The notes beneath the pieces are model-generated. The model was not told where the DNA came from. It searched no databases and saw only the letters and a program-made list of their open reading frames with translations. Positions 1-11,117 of a DNA stretch of 64,000 nt are shown here, piece after piece. A program made the translations under genes and the position numbers. The DNA lies in NCBI RefSeq assembly GCF_008831285.2, contig NC_045147.1, forward strand, positions 13,928,854-13,992,853, given 5' to 3'. The stretch is from Nymphaea colorata. Taxonomy: Eukaryota > Streptophyta > Magnoliopsida > Nymphaeales > Nymphaeaceae. How positions within the stretch are numbered: the stretch's first letter is position 1; every line of letters starts with the position of its first letter.

Positions 1-118
1 CTCTCCTAAGATCATATATAATAACAATTTCGCCACCTTACCAAGTTCAAGAGGCGCCTTAAGTTCTTCTACACAGTACCCAAAACCTCGAACAACCCAA
101 AAGAAAAACGTTATGTCA

Positions 119-547
119 CTAGCTCATATCCATGCCATCCCCATTTTGGCTGCAAATTGGAGCAACCGCAGAGAATGACCTCTCAAAAGGTGAAGGATGC
201 AGACGCACATCACGCCTGCGCTTAAAAGCACATCCCTCAGAGTTCTCTGCTTCGAGCTTCCTCCGGACTCCCCTAACAGCCTGCTGTTCCGCCGGTGTAA
301 GAGGGAAAACCTGCCCACTCACTCTGCAAAGAGAGCTGTGGTTGTCATACAAAATTCTCTGATTACAATTTTTATCACAGATATGGGTAATCCCTGTTAG
401 TTTGCACCGATAAATGTTTCCACACACACGTTCGTTTTGACAGTGCACATCACACTTGTGACTTTGTTGACCATCTTCACGGTTGAGAATACTCGACAGA
501 AAAATAACATTGGTTGGCTCGGCAACCATTTTGCCAAATACCTCCAT
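119..547 (-). CDS. Small cysteine-rich, zinc-finger-like plant protein (copy A)
   Basis: This is a 142-residue intracellular-looking protein with no signal peptide or membrane segment. The ATG at 547 is chosen because the frame upstream reaches only a GTG and then an in-frame TAA. Around residues 25-70 it has a cysteine/histidine-rich module (CDVHC, then VCGNIYRC, then THICDKNC, then LC), consistent with zinc binding. This is followed by FPLTPAEQQAVRGVRRKLE and a basic KRRR patch, and it ends in GDGMDMS. The module looks like a conserved plant family whose name I cannot give with certainty, so the function is unknown. The CDS is uninterrupted; the leader between the TATA box (1843-1850) and the ATG probably contains at least one intron, since ACAT|GTGAGT on the minus strand near 1568 is a good donor. 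An identical protein is encoded at 15,362-15,790. Confidence 0.8.
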   Translation of the reverse strand: MEVFGKMVAEPTNVIFLSSILNREDGQQSHKCDVHCQNERVCGNIYRCKLTGITHICDKNCNQRILYDNHSSLCRVSGQVFPLTPAEQQAVRGVRRKLEAENSEGCAFKRRRDVRLHPSPFERSFSAVAPICSQNGDGMDMS

Positions 548-1842
548 CTCTGCAGCCTTCGGTTTTGTATACACCTTAGGTTAAAAGGCCTCTGTTCTGC
601 ATGTCAAAATAGAGAGAGAACAAAGTCAAATGCTAGCAAGGTTCTCTGATACTGAAAGAGATGGAAGTCGCTCTAGTGGAGACGCAATTCTGGTCAAGAA
701 CTCTACACAACATTTCGAAGAAAGAACGGTGGTACAAAAGGAAAGGGGCATCAAATGGCGGGAAACAATCTGCAAAAGCATTAAAGATATTTGTGGTATA
801 ATATTTCTTGCTTAAATAGGAAGATGATACTGATAAATCAGGAACAGGGGCTAACACAAATGCCCATGATGTCCTCTCCACCCACTTCTGTATCCGGGCT
901 TAGTTCCAACTCCATTTCATCTATCCAAGCACGGAAATTAGAAGCAGTGAGATGTCCAGCAAATTCTACCGCCAAGAGAAGCACCAATCCTCAATAATAA
1001 CGCAGAAGTCATACTATGTGATATGATCTCGAAACAAGAACCAGATTATCGGCCCCAAGCTGGCATGTCCGCACTAAAATTCGTCCTCCAAGGTATCTAG
1101 ACAATCCACGAGGTAGGTAGGTAGGTAGGTAGGTAGAGAGAGAGAGAGAGTCCGAACAAAATCCCAGTAAGAAAAGGGAAAAAAAATACGGAGGGAAGAA
1201 AACTCCAGGAAAAGAAAATTGGATAACATAAAAATAAGGCAGATCCCTAGATCCAGAAAATGTCTACGTTTGAAAAATGTGCAGAACCCCGCACTACTAA
1301 CACAAATCGAACTATAATCCACAGAGTACGACAGAGACGGAGGAAGAACACACGAAAACCCGCAGAAAACAAAAACGCGATCAGCTCAAGCAGCTAGAAC
1401 GACAAGCCAGAGCCAGTACCTTCCGTTAGACGAGATTCAGACCCACAAAATGAAGCCATAAAACGCACAATCCGAGATAGATTAGACAAAAAAAGCTCAG
1501 GAAAAGGAACAGAAAAAAAGGAAAGCACGCTGCGAGGAGAGTGAGAAACAGAGAACAAAAACTCACATGTTTCTCCGGCGACCGATCGGGCCTGTATCCC
1601 TGAGAGCGGCAAAGAAAGGGGGGGGGAAAAGAGCTTTGTCTTACGGAATCAAGGAAAAGGGGCCCTATAAGAAGGGGGAAAGGAGAAAAGCGCAAAGGAA
1701 ACGAAGAAGAAGGAAAAGGAAGATGCCAACAGCCACGCGCCCCGCGTCGTCGTCGTCGTCGTCGCCACCACGAGTACCGCCACCACCACTTCCTCCTCCT
1801 CCGCCGATCCGCACAACGGGGCGAAGGGCGAGGTAGATCGGA

Positions 1843-1850
1843 TATTTATA
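1843..1850 (-). promoter_or_regulatory. TATA box of copy A cysteine-rich gene
   Basis: The minus strand reads GTGTATAAATATCC. It lies about 1.3 kb upstream of the ATG at 547 and about 275 bases before a strong 5' splice donor (near 1568), which fits a spliced 5' leader. The same box is conserved at 17,079-17,086. The leader between them contains a (CGT)n run near 1745-1762. Confidence 0.6.
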
Positions 1851-2028
1851 CACCAAGAGCTCCCCGGATGGTGCGGGGTAACGATGGCGGAGACGATGAC
1901 GACGCGGTTGAAATGAAAATGAAATTCAAATGAAATGCGTTCCAAATTCAACCTAAATGACCAACCTAACGGCTAACGCGGGACCTTACGCTCGTCGTTC
2001 ACCTACGCCCTTTCTAATTCCCCAACTT

Positions 2029-2063
2029 CTCTCTCTCTCGCTCTCTCTCTCTCAATCTCTCTT
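2029..2063 (+). repeat. CT microsatellite in a 5'-leader-like position
   Basis: This is a pyrimidine (CT)n tract just ahead of the PABN-like first exon, as is common in plant 5' untranslated leaders. Confidence 0.7.
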
Positions 2064-2096
2064 CTGAAGGCTGAAGCAGAGGCAGGTCGGGGCAAA

Positions 2097-2373
2097 ATGG
2101 GGTCTACAAAGAGGACGGCGTGCAAGAGGAGGGCGAGATGGACGCTGATATGGTCGGAGCTGCAGACGACGAGACTTCATTTTCCAAGGTTAGAGCTAGG
2201 GTTTCTTTCATTTGCGATTTTTAACACCGATTCACAACACAGTTGAAATTAGATTTTTCTTTGTTTAGGAATTGGGTCAGATGAAGAGAAGGCTTAAGGA
2301 AATGGAGGACGTGGCCGGTGCTCTCCGCGAAATGCTGGCCAAGATAGAGAAGAAGATGGGCACAGGGCAAGGC
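2097..2373 (+). pseudogene. Truncated 5' end of a nuclear poly(A)-binding protein gene (PABN-like)
   Basis: Two coding pieces resemble the N-terminus of plant PABN1-type proteins (poly(A) tail length control in the nucleus). Exon 1 (from 2102, frame VYKEDGVQEEGEMDADM) ends at 2188 before GT. Exon 2 (2269-2373) encodes ELGQMKRRLKEMEDVAG and LREMLAKIEKKMG, the acidic/coiled-coil region before the RRM. The ATG at 2097 is out of frame with exon 1 by one base, so the start is frameshifted. A donor-like GTGAGC follows exon 2, but no RRM or C-terminal RGG exon appears anywhere downstream. The fragment is divergent from the cysteine-rich gene, with about 250 bp between the TATA box and this ATG. It is present only in copy A. 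Family identity rests on the characteristic KRRLKEME...ALREM helix, recognised from memory. Confidence 0.7.
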
Positions 2374-2499
2374 GTGAGCAAATGTGTTGTTTTTCTGCTT
2401 ATTCTTAGAGGTCCTTGTTCAGTTGGTTTATTTTTGCTTATTCTCAGAAGTCATTTTTAGGTCAGTTAGTAAGTTGCAATGGGCAAGACGCTGCTGGAT

Positions 2500-2585
2500 A
2501 TTATTCGAGCTCGAGCTCTTTGAGTCGAGTCGAGCTCGAGCTGGGCAAGCTCGGGCTCGACTCGGCTCGTGTGCAGCCCTAGCTG
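2500..2585. repeat. GAGCTCGAG-rich transposon-end-like repeat
   Basis: This is an imperfect run of CGAGCTCGAG words ending in GTGTGCAGCCCTA. A related segment ends in GTGTGCAGCCTTAC near 12,200-12,318. The terminal TAGGGCTGCACAC (reverse complement) resembles hAT-type ends, but I see no partner end, so this looks like a fragment. Confidence 0.4.
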
Positions 2586-2639
2586 CCCCCTCCATTCCCA
2601 CTTGAGTTGTTTCAAACGCAACCCCCGATTTACAAGAAA

Positions 2640-4039
2640 ATGTCATTTCCATCCCAAATTAATTGTCAATATCTAATTGATTCATCACATTTGCACTTTT
2701 AAAATGAATTTGTTTTTTAGATTCTAAATTTCTAATTAAGGAATCGCTAGCAGTTTTAGCTTTTAATTGAATCATGTTTCAAAAAAACAAGTTTTTCTAT
2801 TTAAAATAACTAATAAAAACGCAAAAACAAAAATTAATAGTACATGTCCCTATCAATCCATGGAAGGTGAATTCTCCTAATTTGTGGTCACATTCCTCAC
2901 ATTTTAACAATTTAGTATAATTTTCAATCATTATTTTAATAAGTTTGATGAGTTCAAGTTGTTAGAATACAAAAATAGACAATCTGTTAACATATTTATT
3001 CTTCCATATGCATATTATCGCTTTATACCAAAAAATTGTTTTCACTAACAAAATTTATCCTAAAAAACTAATTTGAAATGGTTAAGTACTAGTAAGGACA
3101 AATTTGCGAATATCTCTAAGATAGAGACCTGCGAGTGTAACTAGCTCATAAAGTCACGATGCACACGAAATGTTTGCACTTTAGGAATTTAAAACGTGGC
3201 GCGGCACCGTTGGCCATAATCCGGTCCATCGTTCCCTTGTGATCTTGACTCGAGAGGGACTCGGATCGGTCCGGGTTTGTATCCGAGACCAAAGTAAAAA
3301 CAGGGTGGGTCCCGATACGATCTCGTGCTTGGACAAAATAATCATTTTTCTTTTCTTATAAGCTGTTGGCTTTCATTCAAAAGTTCTCAAAGGAGCAGTT
3401 GGGTAGTAAGGGCATTTTGGCTATTTTCCACTATCAAATAAGCGTTCAAACTTTCTCTTTTTCTTTAGAAAAAAAAATATTTTTTCAATTGTTAAGAAGA
3501 GCGTGGTTTTAAATGATAAAAAATTTAAACACTTATTTTAATTGTTAATTTCCTTTTAGCAAATATATAGTAAATACAGAATAGATCTTTCTGCTAGGGA
3601 TCTAATAGGACGTGGCTTGTTAGCGTCCTATAAATGACAAAAAAATATGATAAACAAATCGGAAACATGCTTTTTTGAAAAATATAAGAAACCAGGTGCA
3701 TCGAAGGGCAGAGTAAGTAATTTTAAAATTTTGACAAGGTCAAAAGTACTTTGCAAAATTTTTATGTAGAACACATAAAAGTTTTTAAAATTTATATGTT
3801 AAATTTAAAAGAAAATGAGGGGGATCCAGATTATGATTAATTTGGACATATCTATTTTAAAAGAATACGTAGTTTATGAAATAATGAATTACATGGGATG
3901 ACCTTTCCTTGCGTTTCCAGGCACGACCGATTGAGTTTGAAATGGAAAAAAATAAAGAAAAAAAAGGAGCTCCGACCACAAGGACTATCAGTATAAATGG
4001 ATGTTCCTCCCAACTCCCACTTGGCCTCGAGCTCCAGAC
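2640..4039. other. AT-rich intergenic stretch
   Basis: I see no gene here. 2986-3690 is the right part of the duplicated block; 3691-4039 is the sequence directly upstream of the subtilase remnant. Confidence 0.6.
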
Positions 4040-7000
4040 ATGGCTTCCTCACGTTGGAACTTGATCGTCGGGCTTTCTCTTTGCGTCGTCCTGTTTCTCT
4101 GTTTAGGAATACATGCAGAAGCGGAAAGCAGAGGAGAGAGTGCCTCGACCTGATGCAATGTTGAAATATAAGTTATCTTCGCAGGTTTAGTTTCAAAAGC
4201 GCCTCCGCTGATGAGGATTAGTTGAGTTCATGGGCCATGGCTTTCTTCTTCTTTTGAATAATTCAGGTGTACATCGTGTATTTGGGAGAGAGGCAACAAG
4301 AAGATCCCCAAGTCGTTTGAATTCACACCATGACTTACTAACTACAATTTCTGGAAGGTACACACACATGTATATATGTATATATGCTTTCAAGTATAAA
4401 AGGAAATTTTGTTCTTGCTTCCTTTCCTTGTTTTTGATTGGTTAAGATGAAACTTCACAAATGACCATCGCTTAATGGGCAGCAAGAAAGAAGCATTGGA
4501 TTCAATCTTATACAGTTACAAGCCTGAGTTTTCTGGTTTTGCTGCAAGGCTTACTGAATCACAGGCAAGGGTTGTTGCTGGTACAAATTATATTGCGGTT
4601 GCAAGCATAATAAAACAATTAAGAGCAGCTTCTAAAGAAAATTATCCAACTTTTTATCATTATTACATCGACCAGACTCCTGTCAATTATTATTATTATT
4701 ATTATCAAATTTCATGGATACACACACAACACTATTCCTGCCATTAATTCCGAAAGCAAGTGGTGGCTCGTCTCCTTCAGGCACTACAGTGACATTCTCA
4801 TGATATATGTAGAGTACTGACCCTTGGTCTTCAAAAACTAATGGTGCAGATGCTAAAGAAAACTTCTGCAAAGTGAGTCAAAAGATCGAATAATTTGCTC
4901 CACCAGAGTGTCGTTTTTGTATATTTGAACACCCAAACATGATGATCATGAAAACCCCATACTTTAAGGTCGCATTTGATCAGATCTTAAATCTGAGGTT
5001 GCATTAAAAGATGTACTTCACAGGACTCTTAGTTTACATTTTAAACAAACTGAGGATTTCTACGACGTGGATCTTAAATCCACCTTGTATGCTAAAAAGC
5101 ATGGATTCAAAAACCCTAGCTACAGTTTATGAATTCACATCATTCAATTGTAAATCTTGCAGAGCTTCCGGAAGTTGTTCACGTGATACCCAGCCAAACC
5201 CACAAGCTGCACACAACAAGAAGCTGGGACTATCTGGGGCTTCGTCCTGGAACTCCCGACTCACTCCTTTCTACCGTCAACTATGGAGACGGCGTCATAA
5301 TTGGAGTCATAGACTCCGGTAAGTCAAAAAAGCAAGTCCTCTATGCGTCTACAACATTTTCTTGGGAGTTTGGAATGAAATACATTAGCATTTGTTCTTT
5401 GTACTCATGTTTTCTAAATACATGCATTATTCGAAAGTAACGTAAAACATGGTGTGATCATGCATGAATGCTTGTTTCTAAACCTAATAATGAAATTGCT
5501 TGCTTAATCATAAATTAATGCCTTAGAAAAAAAGTGCTATAAAGACATGCATTATAGTGATTTTGCTGCTTGACACTATCGAAGAGGGGGGAGCGGGGAC
5601 TTCTGTGCTCATCCGAGTGGTAGGATAATCCTCTCGCTTAAAGTTCAATATTGAATTCAATTTAATACATCAAGAGTGACAAAAATCTCAAATCAATTCA
5701 GGCCCATTTATAACCTCAGTCTTGACCTGTGCTAGCGAACTCATCTCACCTCCACATTTCTATGCATTATAGTTTGCGTTTGATTACCGTGGATCTAAGA
5801 TCCGTGGATATCTCAGATCACTGCAGATTTGAAATCTGTGGTTTTCAAATCCAAACCCCCTACCAAAATCCAATTTCAAATTCACACTTTTTATATCAAA
5901 GAGTGGATTGGAAATCCAAAGTTAAGGGGAATCAAACGCACTCTTAGTGTCAGTTTTGACTGATCTGGTTGTGCCAACCACTTAATTAGGGATCTGGCCA
6001 GAGTCACAAAGCTTCAATGATGAAGGATTAGGTGCGGTTCCATCAAGATGGAGAGGCAGATGCGAGGGAGGAGAGCTCTTCAACACTTCAAACTGCAACA
6101 ACAAGATTGTTGGTGCCAGGTTCTTTGCCAAGGGACTATTTGCCCAACATGGGGGTGTGCCACCGTCGCTTGGAAGTGATGGAGAGTACCTATCTCCAAG
6201 AGATGCAAACGGGCGCGGGACGCACACGGCCTCAACTGCGGCCGGCTCCTTTGTGCGCAATGCAAGCTTCGGCGGCTTAGGTTTGGGGCTGGCCAGAGGG
6301 GGCGCCCCTCGAGCTCGCTTGGCCATCTACAAGGCCTGCTGGACACAACAAGGTGTCTGCGACGCGGCCGACATGTTGGCAGCCTTCGACAGCGCAATCC
6401 GCGACGGCGTTCACATCATCTCCGTCTCTGTGGGCAAGGACCAACCTCCTCAGCCTGGCTACTTGGACAACCAGAACGATTGGTCCATCGGTGCGTTCCA
6501 CGCAGTGGCTAGAGGGATCATGGTTGTTTGCTCCGGCGGCAATGCCGGTCCTTTCCCGCAGAAGGTCACGGATGGAGCACCATGGATCATGACTGTGGCA
6601 GCAAGCACCATAGATCGCTCCTTACCTACTGCCATCACCTTGGGCGACAACCGCACACTCACAGTAAGTTCTGAAAACTTTAACTCGATCTAAAAAGTTC
6701 CTGTTAGTTAGTGGGAATCTCTCCTTGTGAAAACACTTGGAAATACTTAGCGGCTTAGTGCTTTTTAATGCAATATAAATATGATGATAATTGAATCTTT
6801 TATCTGGTGCAGGGGCAATCGATTTACCTTGGAGGAGAGGATGATCGATTCAATGACTTAGTCTTTGCTGGTGATATCGCCAGCAACAGTACCATCTCTA
6901 GCGAGAGGTAACATTAATTTATTTCTGTGTATTAGATGGAGCCGCTCGATACAAGAAAAGTTTCTCCTACTTTTCCTTTTCAAGTGAATTTTTCTTTGAG

Positions 7001-8144
7001 GGAATCGATATCCTGACATCTCTAAGGTAGGGAGAAGTTAAGTTCCGGATAAGTAATTTTCACTTCTACAGAATTTTTAGCGAACAAATTAAAAACATAT
7101 ATAGAATCAATCTGGTTCTTCGTTCTTGAAAACTATGTTTGTGATTAGTGCTTATTTTTTGTTTTTGTCCTTTTCTCAGTTGCGATCCAGGATCTCTGAA
7201 TTCCTCACTAGCAAAGGGGAAAGTAGTCCTTTGCTTCACAGATGCAAAAGATCCAAGAAACCAATACTCGAAAGCAGTAGCCACCGTGTCCGAAGCAGGT
7301 GGAGCTGGTATCATCTTCGCAATGCACACAACCAACCTCTTTGATCAATGCGGCCCTATCTCTTGCGTTCAAGTGGACTATGAAATTGGCACTGAAATCC
7401 TTGCCTACATCAGGGCTACAAGGTGAGGGTGTTTGAATCCATTCAAGTGTGAACATGTGACATGCCTTGAATGAACAGCGATGGCGTCCAAATGAGTTGC
7501 CTTTTCATTACATGCGGAATGTATTGCAGACTCCCAAAAGCAAGGATCAGTCGAACGCGTGACACCATTGGAAAGGTGGCCTCCCCAAAGGTTGCTTACT
7601 TCTCCTCGAGAGGACCTAACTCCCTGTCACTTGATGTCTTAAAGGTATATTCGGATGCCCAACTGTTACTAACTTTTTTGTTTTGTTTTCCACTTCTTTT
7701 CGACAAGGAAAGCCCATGGTCTTCGATGTTCCTAAAACAATATGCTGCAAATTTTATTGCTTCAGCCTGATATAGCTGCACCAGGAGTCAACATCTTAGC
7801 TGCATGGTCAAACTCCATTCCATATTTCTTCGCCTCTGGAACGTCCATGGCGTGCCCTCATGTCTCAGGAGTAGCAGCATTGCTCAAATCCCTACATCCC
7901 CACTGGAGTCCTGCAGCCATAAAGTCTGCCATTGTCACTACAGGTACATTATCTTCAAGTATATATATATGATCGATCACCTCTAAACAACAGTCTCTTG
8001 CTCTGTATCCGTTTCTGGGTCTTGCTACCTTTACTAATATTTAGTGTCACTAATGGACATCTCACTGCAGCCTCAGTAACCAATGGATATGGCGAGCCCA
8101 TCACAGCAGAAGGAGGTCCTCGGAAGATTGCTGACCCTTTTGAC
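4040..8144 (+). pseudogene. Subtilisin-like serine protease (SBT family), 3'-truncated and frameshifted
   Basis: This was a secreted plant subtilase (cleaves proteins in the apoplast). A signal-peptide-like start (MASSRWNLIVGLSLCVVLFLCL) opens at 4040. Exon pieces by splice sites and homology are: 4267-4357 (propeptide VYIVYLGER), 4483-4580, 5163-5318, 5990-6663, 6813-6907, 7180-7422, 7530-7644, 7766-7943 and 8071-8144. The triad is present: Asp in IIGVIDSG (codon 5312), His in GRGTHTAST (6223) and Ser in SGTSMACPH (7844); the oxyanion Asn is in SGGNAGP (6541). Exons from 4483 on join in frame. Defects: one base is missing at about 4318, giving TGA in the propeptide before SHHDLLTTI; the exon 1 to 2 join is unresolved; and the frame leaves the family at ADPFD, where an inverted repeat starts, so the Fn3-like C-terminal domain is absent. 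The sequence pattern suggests the SBT3 group; I am less sure of the subgroup. Confidence 0.88.
5772..5944. mobile_element. Probable MITE in a subtilase intron
   Basis: The left end GTTTGCGTTTGATTACC and the reverse complement of the right end (GAGTGCGTTTGATTCC) share a GCGTTTGATT core, forming terminal inverted repeats about 170 bp apart. The interior has several short GATCTAAGATC-like palindromes. No convincing target duplication is seen. Confidence 0.4.
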
Positions 8145-9137
8145 TGGAACTGCACTAATTACTGCTGCCGAGCTTCTGTCTTGTTTCCTGTATATCATAT
8201 GAGTAAGTGTGAATCAATTCAAACATAAAACCTACCAATGCATGTCCTGCTTCTCCATAATCTGAACAATAATATCAGGTTAATTTCTTCTCTTGTTTAT
8301 TTTGCAAAAGGCCACGCCTCATCAAGCGTCACACTTTTGCAAGGCACGATCAACTTATTAATTTACTCTACAAAGCAAGCACGACCTATTGCTCCCTTTG
8401 AATATAATAAATACAAATATCATCTAACATTCTCTTCCTTGATTAATTATTGGAATAAGGCAAATAAGTGTCCAAGTTTGATATTTTCTCTACGTCATCT
8501 AATGGTTGGAACATTTCATCGACAGTGCGCTCGTCACAATTGCCGTTCATTGTATTTTAGGGTATAAGCCACTTGATATGTAATTAAATTCATACTGCGA
8601 TTAGAAGGGAGACGTCAAAGATAGCCAGACATTGACCAAGCCTTTCTAGAAAGAAAGTGAAAAAGGAAGCCTTTTCGCAGTATGAATTTAATTACATATC
8701 AAGTGGCTTATACCCCAAAATACAATGAACGGCAATTGTAACGAGCGCACTGTAGATGAAATGTTCCAACCATTGGATGACGTAGAGAAAATATCAAACT
8801 TGGACACTTATTTACCTTATCCCAATAATTAATCAAGGAAGAGAATGTTAGATGATATTTGTATTTATTATATTCAAAGGGAGCAATAGGTCGTGCTTGC
8901 TTTGTAGAGTAAATTAATAAGTTGATCGTGCCTTGCAAAAGTGTGACGCTTGATGAGGCGTGGCCTTTTGCAAAATAAACAAGAGAAGAAATTAACCTGA
9001 TATTATTGTTCAGATTATGGAGAAGCAGGACATGCATTGGTAGGTTTTATGTTTGAATTGATTCACACTTACTCATATGATATAGAGGAAGCAAGACAGA
9101 AGCTCGGCAGCAGTAATTAGTGCAGTTCCAGTCAAAA
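8138..9137. repeat. Long inverted repeat (463-bp arms, 74-bp loop) truncating the subtilase
   Basis: The left arm 8138-8600 and right arm 8675-9137 are reverse complements with about eight mismatches by eye (roughly 98% identity). The loop is 8601-8674. The left arm begins at the TTTTGACT of the last recognisable subtilase codons (DPFD), and no subtilase sequence resumes after the right arm. Each arm contains the same 109-codon open frame on its own strand, a by-product of the duplication with no recognisable protein. A transcript reading through from the subtilase promoter would fold into a long hairpin. It could be a fold-back element or an inverted duplication of local DNA; no clear target duplication is visible. 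Confidence 0.93.
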
Positions 9138-9139
9138 TC

Positions 9140-9780
9140 TTCATTATTCTTTGAAGCACCCAGATACATCGCTAGAAAAGCCAATGAATTTGCTACTTGA
9201 AAGTAAGCCTTTACAATTGTCAAATTGCCACTAAACAGGGCAGATTTACAACTTCACAAAGGTTCCCTGCATACCTGATGGTTTATCGGGCTCATCCGCA
9301 CCTGGTTCTCTAATTTTCCTCGTCAGGAACTTTATAGACAAGGACCTGCAAATGCCACGCTCATCTTCCTCGAAAATATTCTCAATAGGCTGCTTAGGAA
9401 TAGGCACAGTTGATCAAAGATTTTTCCCACTATGCTGGAAGCTCTGTGCAGAAAAGGAACTGCCAGAATAACAAAATTGAGCCTACTACGAACATCGGCA
9501 GTTTTTTCAAAGCAGATAAACCAGAAAGGGGACAAGTAGGCGTTGGTGCAGCCATGGCAATTTTCTTATTTTCTCATCAAGTGACCACTCAAATCCATAT
9601 GTGGAACTAAAACCAGTTGGGGCATAGAAGGCCATGAGGGTTTCCAGGACTTCAGCATATCTGCTGCCCAATAAATATAGGGGAAAGAGACGGCCAGAAA
9701 GCAAAAGGAGGAGGGAAGTGGGGCACCACGCCCACTTCACAAAGCTAAGCCCTCGTGTTATTTCTGATGGCCCCTTTCTT
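9140..9780 (-). other. Promoter-like or gene-fragment stretch, unassigned
   Basis: On the minus strand a TATA-like CCCTATATTTATTGG near 9670-9685 is followed by a GCCATGGCT start context (ATG at 9555-9553). This opens a 41-codon frame with a hydrophobic segment (FVVGSILLFWQFLF). Nothing matches a family I know. It may be the start of a gene cut off by the inverted repeat, or chance. Confidence 0.25.
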
Positions 9781-9887
9781 CTTCTGCTTTGTGTGCCAGC
9801 CTCTAACTCTTGGACCCACCAGAAGCCCTACTCTCACTCCCCCGCCTCATTTTCAATGTCTCGTGGCATGTGACATGCAACCCAATT

Positions 9888-9912
9888 AGTCTCTCTCTCT
9901 CTCTCTCTCTCT
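9888..9912 (+). repeat. CT microsatellite
   Basis: A (CT)n run after AATTAGT, in intergenic DNA. Confidence 0.9.
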
Positions 9913-11117
9913 AGAATTCATTCTCATGGAATGGAGATTATGTATACATATATAATCAGTAAGAATACTATGGTATCTCTATTTATCATGGAATGCATTT
10001 TTAATAAAGTGAAATGGTGTACATATGGGAAACTATGTTCTAACTTACCCTAAAGACGGCATTTATTGTGTATTTCTTTCTTCGAATGTTCGTTAAATGT
10101 TTAATAGAATCGAAAATAGGCTCAGTCATCATAGACTTGCTAGAAGGTTATATAATATGTATATGTATGTATAAACACTCTTCCTAGCTAGAACGCACAC
10201 ACACTCTCTTTTTGGCTACGGTTGTATTATTAGTGACAATTTTATATGATTAAACAAAATAAGAAATAAATAATTCAAAATGTGAGCGGTTACCTTTTCC
10301 ACCAAAATGGATCAGGCCTTTTCCTTTTGGGCTGTTCATGGTTGCCACGGTTATTCAAGTAAAACACAAAGGTAATGTATAAACAGCAATCAAAGAAATT
10401 AAAATGGAAATTGTAGTCATGAATTTGTAGTATACTTAAATTAATCTTTGCCTCTGTGAATAATTATCAAACCAATTAGAATTCTTATAGAAAACTATCC
10501 AAAGGCGTAAAACTTATGAACTAAATAAGAACCCGACAGTATGAGACCAGACAATTTGGAAAAATTAAAAGCCTGTTTTTCTCATATGCAGGAAAAATTA
10601 ATCTGACAGAATATACCCTGATGCTGCCTGAAGTCAAAACATAGATGAAATAAAAATAGATATCATAGTTCACTACTTAGAAGATCTAATCAATTATCTA
10701 ATGTATGACATTTATTTAATTGAAAATAATAAAGAAAACTTCAATCCTATCAGCCTCCATTAGATTTTTTCTCATATACACCCATAAAAGACAAAAAAAA
10801 GGCTAGTGTAAACCCCAAAACAACCACCATGAAACCATGGCCGGTCAAACCTAGATCGCCTGGACAGTTGCAATTCTTACTGGGTGGTGGATCTCTGGCT
10901 CTTACATTTCTGCACTTTGCATATATTCACTCAATGTTCGTTGGTCACCTGTAATCTAAGAGCACAAGTCATCCGCACGGTTTTGTTGAAATTTCACCTT
11001 CATTAGTGACTTGTTCCCTTTTCTACTTTAAAAACATTAAAAAAAAATCCCATCTACTGTACACATGAATGTTGCTTAAAGAATAACAAAAGCAGGAGAT
11101 TTAATGTAGTTTTTCAC
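9913..11117. other. AT-rich intergenic stretch
   Basis: Stops are frequent in all frames and I see no gene or clear repeat. Confidence 0.6.

Larger units (their letters stand above)
1..3690. repeat. Direct duplication block, copy A
   Basis: Bases 1-1963 and 2986-3690 match 15,244-17,203 and 17,213-17,910 almost base for base; the match is already running at base 1, so the block extends left of the window. Differences are a few substitutions and short indels, for example a longer GGTA/GA microsatellite near 1110-1150. Copy A carries about 1 kb (1964-2985) that is absent from copy B. Both copies contain the same minus-strand gene. The near identity over non-coding DNA points to a recent duplication. 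Confidence 0.95.

Noticed and set aside
1649-1951. Open frames with Asp, Gly or Val runs in both duplicate blocks
   Set aside because: They are translations of the (CGT)n and (CCACCA)n simple repeats in the leader of the cysteine-rich gene.
8238-9037. Two 109-codon frames with almost the same protein on opposite strands
   Set aside because: They are the mirror image produced by the inverted repeat; the amino-acid sequence has no recognisable domain and the composition is that of AT-rich non-coding DNA.
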